From contig JAVTVJ010011652.1 in the NCBI GenBank assembly GCA_034509425.1, positions 8,922,001 through 8,986,000 of the forward strand: a stretch of DNA of 64,000 nucleotides. The letters are read 5' to 3'. Shown here in pieces: positions 13,101 to 27,252 of the stretch. Both the position numbers and the translations under genes were made by a program. The notes under the pieces are model-generated. The model did not search any database. It was not told the DNA's origin and saw only the letters and a program-made list of their open reading frames with translations. Source of the DNA: Eopsaltria australis (Eukaryota; Chordata; Aves; Passeriformes; Petroicidae). Each line of letters begins with the position of its first letter. Within the stretch, counting starts at the first letter, position 1.

Positions 13101-14351
13101 TGGAAACAACAGACAAACATATGAAATAATCCCATCACAGGTTATGTAACTTACTCTAAGGCTTTGATGTTCATGAAATTGATACTACAGGGAACTCGGT
13201 GAGAAATAAAGACCTCAATCCAGGGCACCAAATGCCTCTTATATACTTAATTATGTAAATATTAGCAGCATACTGCTAGTTCCTACTCCTTTGGTGGCTA
13301 GAAGTGCTGATATTAAAAAATTTTGAAGGTTGAAACAGTAGATTTGTTAGACTTAGATTCTGACCTTCCAGTGTATTTTGAGGACAGTGATTTTACATAT
13401 TAACTTGTATATTATTTGGAACATTGAAGTAAATCACTGAGTTGTGTCTTACACAGTCTGAAATCATGCAATGGTCATTTACTTTTTAAATAAATACATT
13501 TGTCATACTGATTTATTTGGGATAATTTTAAAGACTCTCATGTAATGCCTATACCTATATAAACAATTTCTAATGATGAAGTTTCAATTACAGCTCATTT
13601 TGCTATACCAAATAAGCAGTTTTCATTTTTGGTGCATCTTAAATTCATTCTACTCATTAACAGCATGACCTTCTGCTGTTGAAAAATACCTTTGACAAAA
13701 TCATCTCTGAGCACAGAACTTGAGAAGATGCTTTCAGACTGGAGCAACTTCCCAAGTTTTTCATTGAGGAAATGACCCTTCTCTTACCTGGCACGTGACA
13801 GCTGTATTGATCAGGAGATCATAGCATAGCTGGAATCCAGTGTTTCACTTTGAACTTTTGCCAGATACAGTAGCAGTAGGGACCTCCCAGCCATTCAGCT
13901 GCTGACATAACACTGTCAGAACAGATGGGCCCTGTGCTGCCTGTCTGCAGAGAAAACATGACAAGACAGCTACTTTCTATGGACCAAGGAAATCGAGCTT
14001 TGATTACTTGCCCAAGGAGATTTGCATGGTTTATGCCCATGCTAGGCAAGATCAGATGTGCCTAGGGTTTAGAAACAGGCTAGCTGGTATGCCAAAAGCC
14101 AGTTTGTCAGCCAAATAAGAGGGTGCCCCTTATAATAGGATGCAGACACATGCACTTGTCCACTTTCATCAGTCAATTCCCGAGTTAGACCTGGAGTTTT
14201 GCTGCCACTGGGTTTTATTCCTTCTTTCTAATTTACCCCATTTAAAAAGCCCTTCTTGATATTTTTCACTCAAGCTGCACTCTCTGCACTATTAACCCTA
14301 ACGTGGAAAAATATTGAATGTGTGAAAATTTTGTCTTTCTTTCTCTTTCAG

Positions 14352-14381
14352 GGAGTGTTAGGAAGTATCATGAGACTACAG
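14352..14381 (+). other. Possible alternative 5' exon with in-frame upstream ATG
   Basis: A pyrimidine tract ending TTTCTCTTTCAG at 14351 and a donor ACAG|GTATTA at 14381/14382 frame a 30-base segment. It contains an ATG (14370-14372) with A at -3. Spliced to the exon at 17851, it reads in frame with no stop through the ATG at 17884, adding 15 residues (M-R-L-Q-E-L and so on) ahead of the signal peptide. A charged extension before a signal peptide is unusual, so the 17884 start is preferred. Support is splice consensus and frame only. Confidence 0.25.
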
Positions 14382-14495
14382 GTATTATAGACAGGCATCC
14401 AGATTAACCCAAAGAAAGATACCATGGCACTTTATTCCACAAAGTTCTTTGTCAGTGATTACTGTCAATGTGTTGTATGCAGTTGACTTTTCCAA

Positions 14496-14790
14496 ACTGT
14501 GCTGGTTTTGGCTGCAGTGGAGTAAATTTTCTTCACAGTGGCTGGAATGGGGCTGTGTTTTGGGTTTGTGCTGCGAACACAAATGTTGATATTTCAGGGG
14601 TGTTTTTGTTTTTGCTGAGCAGAGCTTTCACAGGGTCAAGGCCTTTTGTGCTTCTTGTAGCACCCCACCAGTGAGGAGGCTGGGGTTGCAAAAAAACCAG
14701 GAGGGGACACAGTTGGGACAGCTGACCCCAACTGACCCAAGGGGTATAATCCTCTCTACTTCCAGATCTTATCTTGTGACTACCTTCCAT
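14496..14790. mobile_element. Avian LTR-type interspersed repeat fragment
   Basis: The text ctggttttggctgcagtgg, ttttcttcacagtggctgga, gaggaggctgggg and ggggacacagttgggacagc, in that order, matches what I recall of a common avian endogenous-retrovirus-type LTR. There is no internal coding region beside it, so it is at most a solo or truncated LTR. Family name and exact ends need a repeat library. Confidence 0.55.
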
Positions 14791-17700
14791 ATACCCACCC
14801 CTTTCTCCCACTGAGTCCTTAGTGTTTCCAGCTTTCCATCAGAAATTGGAAATTTCCCAATTGGGAATGGGGAATTCCCCTCCAGTTGGTTCATTTTGAT
14901 CTAATAAACAGAGAATGAGGTCAAGAACAGATAGAGCTCAGGTTACTTTGCAGTTCTAGTGGACAATGCAAGCAGAGAATCCAGAGCAGAAGAGGCAGCT
15001 GTACTTCACTCTGAGTGAATCCCTCCTGAGTTTCCAGCTGCCTTTCGGTCAAGCACTTAAAGGCACTGTCATTCAACAGTTTGGATGTGGAAATAAATGC
15101 AACTGTAATGCTAATTCAGTTTGTATTCTAAAACCCACCATCTGCTTTTCATTTTAAAATAATTCCACACACAGTTTTAGATGCCTGCAGTAGCAGCCAT
15201 GGGAATTCAGGCATATGGCCACTACCATATGACAAAGTGTATTATCTAATAATTTCTAGGCTTTCCCATGCATCCACTTGTGCATAAGGTACCTCAACAT
15301 AATAGGCATCTCATCCTTTAATTCATTCACACAAAATTCACTTTCAGCGAAATCTTTGGATATTGCTACTTCCTCTGCCAGCTGTCTGCCTCACCCCATT
15401 TCAGCCTCAAACATTTGTGAAACTTGCATTATTCACTTTTCCTGTCATGCTGAAAATAATAAATAACTGAATTCCTATGAGAAATGTCAAAACATTGGAT
15501 GGCATTTTGCAGTCCTAATCTGATCTGAATAAGAATAGAGAAGTGTCGTTGTCTCATCATATGAGAAACTGGAGCAGATTTGTTACCTTTACCTCAATTA
15601 AATGTTTAGAAAAAGATGTGTCAATATATGCACAATAATCTGGACAGCTTGCAGTCTGTCTTGTTAAACCAAATAGCTCAATATTCTATGCAGAAAAGTT
15701 ATGCTTGTTTTCCTAGGGTGAGAGGAAAATATTGTGTTCTGCTGAGCTAGTTATAAATACCAGTAGTTCCATAGGTGCATGCATGCAGGAAGGAATCCTG
15801 CTGTGAATGTGTAGTATTTGATAAAGAAATGTGTGACAGGAAAGGTCCAGATGTGCAAACATGCCAAGAGGGAGGCTTTACAGCAGAGCAAACCAGCTCA
15901 GTAAGTCCCATTAAAAAGGGGCAGCAGTGAAAACATGTGCGTGCATGCAACACACATACAGCAGAGATTTTTATATCCAGCTTAAGTATTATCTGTGAAA
16001 CAGCTTAAGACTCCAGTAGTTACCCAGTTCTGTTCCTTGGCTGGCATGCAATGTCCCTTTGCAGTGAGGGCAAGCCAGTTGACATGGCAATTAGATCTCT
16101 TAATTAGTGTTTCTTATATAGAAATAAGAGATCTTCTACCTTCTATTACCTCCATGCTGTCTTTTCCCAAGCATTCAAAATTAATCCATTTACTGTAGGA
16201 TGGATTTGACCTTCCATATGTTAAAGACCAAAATTCTCCACCCCAGCCTCCCATAAAATTGCTACCCTGGACATTGGTTAAGAACTGATTTCTTTCTAAA
16301 GCAGCTGGTTTACCTTCTGTTATAAGCCCACTCCTTTTCATCTTCCATCCTGTAAAAACTAAACCCAAACAAGTACAGAAATATCCATAGCTCTCCTTAA
16401 TCTGTTTATAAAGGATCTTCAGTCATATTAGGAGCTCATAGTACCAATTCCAAACCTAAATATAAAAGCAGCTTTATGAAGTACTTATAAAGTCAGTAAG
16501 AGGCTTTTTATTTTTAGCATATTTTCCTGTGAGATAAAGATAATGAATGTAGAAAGCATCCAAACCCAAAATGAGAGACGCAAAAGAGATCCCACGATCT
16601 GCACCAGGAGTGTTAGAGAATCAGCATGTAGAGAGCAATGTTCTGACAACACCATCTGCTTATTTGTGCTGTTTTTTCCTATTACCACCTCTCTTAATGT
16701 CTCGTGCGTGATTCTCTGTGGAAGTCAGGAGTGTATGATTTTTTTTGACATTATTATTTACCAGACTGGTGGATGCTTAAAGTAGCCAAGATACTGAGAA
16801 CCTTTGCTCGTTTAAAAAGCCATTGGATTGGCTTTCCTTTCTCTTTGGAGACATTAACAACTCACGTTGTCACTTCACTGTTACATAAAAGTCATATCCC
16901 ATTCACATGGCATTAATTTAGGTAAATACCACTAGTTTTGCTCTTACTAGAGCTGTAGACTGAAAGAAAAATGACTTTGGTTTTTAAAAAGCTTGCTGGC
17001 ATTTTACAGTGGTCACTAAAGAACAGTGAAACTAAGTTTCAGGTCGTGAAACTTCAAATTCTTTACTATTAGCAATTTAGTAGGAAATCAGAATGCAAGA
17101 TACTCCTGAAAAACTCATTCTGGACACTGAAAATATTATGGTTGATTGCCTTTTCCTGAAACCTAAAACAGAAATTTCACTTGCATTTATTAACATTTAA
17201 CAATTGTCTTGCAGGTTCTGGGTGGGCAGTGTTCCTGACATGTAGGGTTTTTTTAGAATTTTGAAGCAAGCCTTACAAATAAGATTTCTGTTCTCTGATG
17301 GAATACAGCGGAAGTGTGCACAGTCTGTGCATTTCAGATCTGTTGCATGACTGCATTACGCTATGGATTGGTACTCTTTTCATCCAGAAATGGATTGCAG
17401 AGCTGACAGATTTCTTAAAATAACTATTATGGATGTGAATCATACTGACAAAAGCCAAGAATTCCCATTCAGAAAAGACGTCTTGTCTCAGCCAAACATT
17501 TTCGTGAATGTGGATGGTTGTATGATAGGTGTATGATTTATATACAAAGGATTTTTTTTAATAGCTAGAGGTAGAAGCCTATAATTTCATTTTTTCTCAT
17601 TAACAAAAAGATTAGCAAAGTTACATCTCAGAGCTAGTGATGCTATGCATATACCAGAGAGGCTGCTCTTAAATAGCTCTGTGTTTTAGGACTTTTGAGA

Positions 17701-17850
17701 TTTTTCAATTGGTGTAGATATGTATTAATACATTTAGAGTGGAAGCTGTTCAAGATACAGTATCTTTAGTGCTTAAAACCTTTGGAAATTCATGTATTAG
17801 AAATGCATATGTTCTGTAAAACTTTACCTCTTCTCCTCTTGTTTTTTTAG

Positions 17851-17939
17851 GAGCTACAAGAACTTCTGAAAGAACTTGTGACAATGTGCAGTCTTGAGTG
17901 CTGCAGTCTCAGAGCCCTTTTTCTGTTACTGCTCTATAG
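17851..17939 (+). CDS. GABRP-like: GABA-A subunit exon: 5' UTR end, start codon and signal peptide
   Basis: The acceptor GTTTTTTTAG lies at 17841-17850 and the donor ATAG|GTATGT at 17939/17940. The ATG at 17884 has A at -3. It opens [10 protein letters not shown] followed by A-L-F-L-L-L-L-Y, a short hydrophobic core that fits a secretory signal peptide. 56 coding bases leave phase 2 (AG), completed by G in the next exon to give Arg19. The 33 bases before the ATG are also open in frame. Confidence 0.8.
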
Positions 17940-20900
17940 GTATGTATTTGCTAAAAATATTATTTCTTCAATTTATTATGATATCAGTTGCTTTATAACA
18001 AACTTACTTATAATTAGAAACATATCTGACCAGGTAACAAAGTAAAATCTTCTTGACATTTGAATCTTGCCTCTTACAAAAATTAAAGAACCTGAGTATT
18101 AATAACAGAGATACAGGACTGAGCTTTATGAATCTCAGCTGCCTTGATTAACAGATTTTTTTAATTGGAAGGATTGATGAGGGAGAAAAAGAATGGAATT
18201 TTTGAAGCATATGAACCCTCAAATGAAGGGTTACTGGGTTCAGAGTGAGTTTTGTATCAGATGCTTAACAAATTCAGACGGGTACACGGTCCTTGCCTGG
18301 AGCACAGTGCCTTGCCCAAGGACAGAAGCACACAGTTCACCCAGATTTACTACAAGCTTAAGATAGTAAAGTCATCGTTGTGCACTATAAGGAGAGCATC
18401 TTAAAATGAATTACCTATTTGAAACACTGTTTTCTTATTCTCAGTTACGAAATCGTGAAGTCTTTAGGAAATGCGAGTTGCATTAAAGTGGAAAGTGAAA
18501 ATGATCCCCTCTGGCTACAAGTAACCCTTCTAACAGTGCAGCTGCCATGACAAAAAAATATAGAAATGGAGCACTTAAAATATATTCCTTCTCTAAAAAT
18601 GGGAAAAATATTCTTTTAGTAATTCTAAAAAGAAAATGTAAGCATGGACAGGTTAAACATTGCCATCACTACCTTTAACTAAAGTATTTAAAGTCTGTGA
18701 GCCAATGCTTTCTCTAGAATTGCCTAACCTACTTCATCTCCCAGTAAATTCCTCAAGATAAGATTCTGTCCGAGCTTTACCTCAAGTGGGTAGGCAAACA
18801 CTCATTTAGATAAAGTTTTCTCTTTGTAGTGGGGACAGGTGGAACAGTCCCCTGAAAGTGAGTTTAAAGCATCCACTTCCCCTGCCTTTTCCAGCCCTAT
18901 AGAGAGATCTTTGTCCAAAACACACACCTTCCTTCCTCATCAGCTGTGACTTGCCACACTGTAACAAGTGGGTGACTCATGGCTTAGCCATAATAAAACA
19001 CTGCTAATAGACCAACAATTTCAGAAACATCTAAGTAACAAGGAGGCAAAACTCCCCCAGGACCTCAGCCTGTGGTAAACAGTTCATTATTATCAGAAAG
19101 ACTTTGTGAATCCTCTTGCAGCTTCACCTGGCTGTGGGTGTCCAGAAGTACAGGCAGTTCATTCCTGGGGTTATGTGCACACACAGCACCTGTACAAGTG
19201 CGCAGCACTGAGCTGATGTGGTCCTGTTGTACCCAAATCCAGGCACAGGCTGAGAAGCAGCTCTGGCCTTGGTTATCTCACAGACAGGATGATGCTTGGG
19301 TACAAAAATGCATTTTTCCAGTGCACAAATCAGATGGGGTTTGTGAAAGTGCTGTTTAAAACAAAACTATCCTGCTTGGCACTGAAACAGGGAATTATTT
19401 CTAAGCAAAACCAAGGGCTGAGGTACACCCAAAGCAAGGGCCATGATTTTTGGCCAAGTGGTCCCTTAGATATTCCCCTTGGAAAAGCTCTGCCTAACAT
19501 GTGAAGAGAGTTTATTCTGCTGAATAATTGACTATCAGTAATGGTGTGGGGTTGGTTTTTTTTCCTTTCTATCTCTCCCTGCCTGAAAGACATTTCTTCA
19601 CTTCACTTAACATTAAATTACATTACAATCACATCACGACCGCCTTTTTAGTATTAAAATCTATATCTGGGGAGTTGCCTGGATGATTGCTTTCCCAGAA
19701 GTTTTTTATTTTTAAAAAAGTAGTAATGAAAAAATTGAGGCAAATTTATCATTATCAGGAATCAGCTTAAGTAAATGTATGCTGTTTGGTCTGAAGAAAG
19801 GTTTCCATTTGTTTCAGACAGGATATTTTTAACAAAGAGTGCAAGCCTGGGTTTTATGGAGTCAGAGACAGAAAATTCTATGAAATGTTCTTTTTTTTTT
19901 TTTTTTGCCTGAGCTCAAGAGCATTTATGGTACTTCACTGTTTGTTCTTGTATCTGGTGACATAATGCTACAGTTTCAACCCCACAATTTAACAAAAAAA
20001 TGGTGACAGTACTGTGTTTCAAAGTGGAGAATTAATGAGATATGTAGTAGTTTTTGCTACAGTTTATCTGCAAAGACCGTATGAAACCCTCTCTCACTGA
20101 GCACAAGTATGAAACCAGAAATAACACTTTTATTTGCATCTGTAAACCCTTCACCTGCCAGTGAACTGCCTGAAAAGAAGCTTTTTTTATTCTTTTTTTC
20201 CTGAGGGGAGTGTTTCAAGAGCTTGTTCAGACTCTATCTGGCATTTTGTTTATCTTCTTGCAGTTTTAAGGTGTTTGTGTCTCTTTCATGATACATGAAT
20301 TCTGACAAAAAATAGCCAGAAAAAATATTCTTGTACATGTGTCTAAACTGTACTTTTGCCTAAATCAGTGATATATACTACTGTTTAGGGCAAATGTTCC
20401 TTTTTTCCCCTCCAGCTACCCTGTTCTGTTAAGACACTAACTTGAAAGTACCTTAAATAACAGGCAGTTGTTGTACCTTTCTAATTTAGCCAAGCCTATA
20501 AAAATTCTCAGTTTTTGAGCCCCAAGAATGACTTAGGAAAATAAATAATTATAATTCAGCTTCTGTAAAAGCAACCAGAGGGCATTGAACCTGATGAGTT
20601 AAAGCATTTATTATGCATTGACAGCCCAGAACAGATATTCTCAGCTGAAAAATAATTATATATTCACTTTTGTTCTGTAAAAGCCTATTAACTCCCCAGT
20701 TGCTGGAACACCTGTTGCAAGGCAATTCCATGCTTAGATGCATGCCAAGGTATTTCACATACTTTAAGAAAATGGAAGAACTTTAACATACAGCTTTCCT
20801 TGACTATGAAACATACTTAAATATAACTGCACAAATACTGGCTAAAAGAGAAGCTTAGATGCATTGATGAGACGATGAAGACACACAAGGAGAGGGAGTC

Positions 20901-23900
20901 TCAGCTTTTCCTTTATCCTTTGTGAGTGTGTGCATCTGTGAGCTCACTGTGGGTGAGCTGTGAATGGGGCACGTGAATCAAAGAAAATTAAAGGAAACGG
21001 GGCATCATCCCTTGAAACACAGAAACCCCAAACCACTTAAGGCACAGAACCTCTGTTGGTTGCTTATCTTTCACCACTGACACTCTGCCTCTGAGCATCC
21101 CCCAAAGTTATCAGGCTGGTGACACCACACGCTCACATTTAGGAGGCCTCAGGTTCCTCTCAGTTGGTGCCTTGCTGTGACAGGGCTTCCCGAAGGTTTT
21201 GTGGCCAAACAGCCCACAGGGGACCGTGCCTCATTAGTTCACAGCCTCAATTACAGCGCAATAGCTTTCCCAGACCTACTTAACCATAAAACTCAAAAGA
21301 TCCATGATATGAGGCTACATATCATGTGTTAATGAGGAAAATTATGGATTACTGCAGGTCATTTAAGGGAAGGACTTCCATAAAAATTTCAAAGATTTAT
21401 TTTAGAAAATAGGAGTTAATGATAATGAACCAGACCACTCTGCAATTGCATACTGATCAGCAGAACAATGTTACACCCTTGCAGTAGAAAAGAAATAAGT
21501 TTTCCTTTAACATTTCACAATGTGTAAAACTTATTCAAGAACAATCCAGTAAGACTGTGAAATTAAACTCGTGCAGCTCACTGAACACTTAGCTAAAATT
21601 CATACGTAAATTTAAAAAGGAGAGATATCTATTACAAGTACAGTATTTAGGAAATTAATTATATTCAAATGCACTTCCAATTTTAACACTTCTATGCAAC
21701 CTAACACTGGCCTTATTTCTATTCACATCTCAGCTCAACATGACTGTGTTTGTTTCTTCAGGAAAAAACTTACAGGAGAAATTTTCCCTATGTCAATGCT
21801 GGCATTACTCAAGGGTATGCTTAAGTAACAACATCATTCTCTGGCACTATAGAAATAAAAAACAGGGGAAAAATAAAGGAAAAAAATAAGAACATTCAAA
21901 CAGCTAAGATATTTGTGTTGCAAGGCAGCTAATGAAAAACAGCTACTTCTGTGGCAATAGGGTCGGGTGAATAAATTATCCAGCAATAGCATCTTTTCAA
22001 GCCAGTGGATACCACATCTAAAACCACAGGGTGATTTGGCCACGTGCATTCAGTGAGATCATCTTAGCATTTAAGCTTTGCCAGTTGAAGATACAGGATT
22101 ATTCCTAGTGGATAAAAGTCTCAGTGTCCTGACAAAAGAACTCAAACTTTCTCAGAAACAGCAACATTAAAATCAAAATATCAAGCTTTGGAAAGCTACA
22201 AGGGTCCCAGAAATATAATGCAGAGGAGCAAGCAGAGTTTTCAGGAGCAGCTCCAGAAAAAAATCAAGGCTAAGGAATTCAGCAAGGATTTAGCACTGTA
22301 ATGAAAGAATACAAAACTCTGGTACCCTTTACTGAATGGTTTATACTTAGATTCTTCTCCCTAGGAGCAAATCACTACAGCTCCTGCACCTACTGTAGGA
22401 GAGCTGCTCACTCTTAGGGACCAGAGATTCCCAGAGCAAGGGGCAAAAGCCCCAGCCCCTTCTCCTGGTGTTTATATGTGGCTGCTCTCCACCAGCAGAG
22501 CCAGTGCCTCTGCTTGCAGCCAGCTGGGCTTCACTGAGCCAATGAATTATTTGCTTCTCACCTGCATAATTCATACCCCACCTTTCTCAAATCATTGGGA
22601 ACAAGTAGTTGGTACCATCTGTGCCTTAATTTCTGAAGAGTGCACTCTGATCCCAGTCTTGGGGTGCTCACCTTCAGGGTGAGGAGGAAAGGGTTTATTA
22701 TTTTATTTTATTATTTGGGTAATTATTTATATATGACTTCTATGGATCATATTTGTAGCTGTTTCTGAACGAAGGAAGTACTTGAATCCTCATTATGCTT
22801 CACTGATTTTGCTCAACATGATTATTTCTGTAACCTTTTTAAAAATTTTGTCATGAAAGCAGGATTTTAAGAGTGTTTTTATGTACTAGTCTCTGAGGTT
22901 GGTTTCTGTCCCCGAGACCTAAATATAATGTGTTTCATTATGTAAAAAGAAGCTTAATTTTAAATGCTGAAATAAACAATCAGCATCCCTTTCACATACC
23001 TAGATTATAACCATAATGCACTGCTTACAGACAAAGTATTAAAGAAGATTGCTTCTCAGATGGAGTGTTAAGAAATAATAGACTTCAAAGAAATAATAGA
23101 CTTTAAGGTATAAAAGTGATTTTTTTTTCCAGTAAGAGACTAATACAGATTATGAAATCTGATATTTTATGGAATATAATTTTTTTGTTATGTCCTTTTA
23201 AAACATCCTCATTCTCAATTCCTTTTAGGTCAATACAAATTTCTGAAGCTGAAGGAAAAAGTGAAGTTCTACCTCCAACAATACAAAAAATAATAAAAGG
23301 GTACAACAAGTATCTACGTCCCTTTTTTGATAGTAAGTAGAAAAGCTCTTTCAATAAGACATAACATGGTGTATGAAATTTAGCAGTGACAGCAAATTTT
23401 TTTTCTGTACTTTTTTCCTCTGATGTCTGACAGCCACCAATCTGATTATACATGTTCTGTGATATAATAAGATAGAGTTTAATAGCTGTTGTGGCCCAAG
23501 GTGAAACTTGTACATTCCAGGTATTTGCAAGCTAAACTCCCAGACTCTGTTAGAAAACTTGACTATTGTATGCATGTCTTCATGAAATAAGCTGTAACAT
23601 CTTATCTATTTAAAACCATAATTTCCTCTAATTTCCTAAATAATAACTATAAAAAGCTTTGATTAAAGATTTGAAAGCTTTATATATCAAGCTGTTCATA
23701 ACAGCACAGGCAAGTCTTGTTACTATGCAAAGCACTATGTGCCTCAACTACAAGACTGCAAGAGAATTATTTAAGAAATCATTCTTGCCTCGGGTCTTAA
23801 AGGTCATTGAACAGATTTACTGAAAATTATGGGGGGGGAAATGAATTGAAAAGGGAAAATGAATCAAAAATGTCAGTTCCCTGCATCAGAAGCCAATGGT

Positions 23901-26900
23901 CACCAGATTGGAAGACCCACAGAGTCTTCTGCAGCAAGGCTGATTTTACTGCCCTGCAGCACAGTCAGGCACCTGAAATCTCAGTGAAAAGCATCTTCCT
24001 TGTTTGAGTCAGGCTGTTGCAGGTATCACAAGTACTGAGGAGTTGCCAAGTGGCATGATGAGTTTGTCCTGGAGAAACTGTAAAGCACAGAAGAAGAAAA
24101 TATTCTGAATGTTGGAAAGAAGCTCAGCACCATGTGTCTGTCAGAAAATAAACTTGTAGAGTGAATGTTAGGCAATAGCTCTTAAGCTAGGTGTTCAGAA
24201 ATGTTAGAGGTATGAGTTTCAAATGAAATATTTTATATCCCTTTATATCCTGCTTAAAAATGATTGACTAATGAGTTTTTAAGACCATACTGTTACCTCT
24301 GAATCCATTTATAATAATTTTTAAGATATACCTGTATTTTAGGTTGAAGAAAAAGGGGGAAACTATTTCATCTCTTTGTTTTTATTGTAATTATCTTAGC
24401 TGATGATACAACTGCTATAAAATATTTAATGCTCTAAGGAGATTTTCAGTAAAATTAAAGTAACTTTAATAAATAAATTAACCCTTCCTCATTGGAGATG
24501 ATGCATAATGTAAAATAACTGTGTTCAGTGGCCATTAATATATTTTATTCATTACCTCATGTTAGTACCAGAGATATGTTGGCACTGCCATGATGAATGT
24601 GCTTTGGTAGACAACAGTCTCATTTAAAAATCCTAGGATAGCAATTAAGACCTACCCTAAAACACATTTGGATTACAAATCTCCCTTTTCTCCATCTTTT
24701 TTCCTCAGCTGTTTTGTCACAGCAAGGCTGTAGTTGTTTTTTTGCCTGGGTGTTTTGTTCAGAGGGATGCTAAGGCCTGTCTGTGTGCCTGGAAATCCCA
24801 GAGGAGCTCAGGCAGGGATCGAGGCTGTGTCACACGCAGAGCCAGTCTCGCACCTCCAGATAGTGCCAGCATTGCTGCATATGCTCCCTGCAGCTCTGGC
24901 ATGCAAACACTGCCTCAGTGCTAACCTTTGATGATTAGCCCTAGTGCTGAAGGAATGAGGTGACACCAGAAAAAAACCACTTTATTGATGCCTCTTCTAA
25001 ATGCAGGGTTGGTGGTTTTGTAAGAAACTGCTTTCTTTGTAGGAATAATTTGTGTTAGGATAACTCAGGGAATGCTCCTCCTGATTTTCAAATGTGTAGC
25101 TTTTTGTGAGATCATTTGGGATCACTTTCCCTGATACAGAGGGATGTGTGCTTGGGCTGGGGAGTGGTGTCAGCCTAGTCCTGACCCCTCTCTGTTACTG
25201 GCAGGGTGGGCATGAGGTTCAGGCTCAGGAGAGGCTATTGCTCTTCTCAGAAGCAGAGCTAGCAAACCACCTAAATCCTCAGCTTAACAGACCTGTGGAA
25301 TATATTTATCTGTGTGACCACAGCCATGCTAGCTTTGTTCCATGTAATATTTTCCTGATTTTCCTGATTTGCCTGCTGCTGGTGTACCTTGTGTCTGTTC
25401 TTGGTTAGGAAGATTTTGATATAACTGGCTTTACTCAGAATAACATCAGTGGCTGCAGCACAGCTGTCAAAGAGCTGGTGAACCAGAGTAGCAATTTAGT
25501 CTTTGACACCTCTTCTGACACTTCCCCCTGCCCCACTCCCCCCAAATCCTTAGTTTCTTTGGGATGATATTTTCTTGTTAATAGTGAGGGGCAAACCAGT
25601 TAGAGATGGATCTTAAGCTCTAACAGCTGGTAAGACTCGAATAGGCTCATGGTCAAGTGCATGTTAAAAACATAAACTGGGGTATTCTGGTAGAGATCAT
25701 TGGCTACTCTAAAATCCTGCACAGTCCTGATTGTGCAACCTATCAGTGATGATATACTCTGAGAAAGAAACTTGTATTTCTAGAAAGATGAATAGAAAAG
25801 CACGGATGTGCACCTGAAGATCTGTGTTTGCTATCTTGAATGAAAGTATTTATATAAATTGGAACATAGTATGTGTATGTTGATATGCAGAAATATCCCC
25901 CCAAAATATGCTAAAGCCAGCCTTTTTAAGACACTTGTCTTGCTTTTCTTTGGTTTTTGCCAAGATTCCTTTGCTTTCAAGAAATAAATGTATTTCTGTT
26001 TATTTGTGCAGTTAGATACACACTCATAAATTTGCATAAAGACATTTGTTATGAAACTAGATTATGTTATTTGTTGGCATCTACAGTGCTTTAAGCTTAA
26101 TGTTAGTGAGTCATAATGGAACTCTAAAATGTGATTTTTATCAAGAGGTGAGCTTAAATTTTTAAATAACCTCATTTAAAGTAATTTCATAGTTACTTGC
26201 CCTTTAAAATTTTGTTCAGGCAGGAAATGACGATTTTTGAAGTGGTGATTGCTGCCACACCCTTGCAAAATCAGTGACACTGAACTCCTTAATATTTAGC
26301 AAAATGGAGTTTTAGTCCTGAAAAGAAAGCGTTAGACATAAACAAATGTTCATAAAATAACATTTCCTTTCTCCTAAAGCCAGAAAAACCAGAAATATTT
26401 ACTAGGCAAGTAAAATTTATGGCAGCTCATAAATTTTTAGTTTAATAAGCCCTCCATTTATTTATTGATTTGTGTTTGGTCTTTGTGTAGTACTGGCAGA
26501 TGACTGGAAATGTCCCAGCTGCATACCCTAACTCGGGCAGTGTCATTAACAAGGGGACTATGAAGATCTTTTTCATTTGAGTCCAGTGACTGCATAACAA
26601 CAAAAAAAACATCCTCTCCTTGCATGGATTGAATTTACTGCTTTTCTAGACTTTAATTCTGGATTTTTCTCACCTTACTTTAGTCATCTCCCGCTCAGGT
26701 CACCCCTCCAGACCTTTCCTGCACAAATGTTACCATTTGTGTAGGAACACAGTCTGTCCTTCCCACCTCTAAGCACCTAAATCGGGTGCCCAAAGTTGGA
26801 TTAATTGAAGACAGCCTTAGTATGTCAGAGGTCTGCAGACAAGTAAGACTGGCTGAGTGTTTGATGTTCGTCCATGGTGGGCGGCACGTAGCAGTTGCTA

Positions 26901-27217
26901 AATCATGAGGGTACTTTACACTCTGTTTAGTCCAGAGGAATCTCAGCTGGACTGGTTATTTAGCTCTGCCCTCATCTGAATGTTGCTATTAAGAATGTTC
27001 TCTTTCCTTATCTATAGCACTTTAATGTCCCTCTTTGAGCTGGTTCATCAAGCAGGTCCTCATGAACTGAACAGATAGCTGCAATAAAGAATTTAAAAAA
27101 GACAAACCCTAATCTAGAATGATTTTAACCATTCTTTGACCTGAATATGAAATACTCCCATACTTATGTTAGTAGATATTACTCCTCAATGTAATAGTAT
27201 CTGGCCTACCCTTACAG

Positions 27218-27252
<35 letters not shown>

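Larger units (their letters stand above)
10053..17850 (+). other. Intron 1 (5' UTR intron)
   Basis: This intron starts with GTAAGG and ends with a T-rich tract and TTTTTTTAG at 17842-17850. It holds the avian LTR-like fragment at 14496-14790 and a possible 30-base exon at 14352-14381. The rest is AT-rich unique-looking sequence. Open frames here (for example 12028-12255 and 12313-12615) have no recognisable protein content or splice context. Confidence 0.55.
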
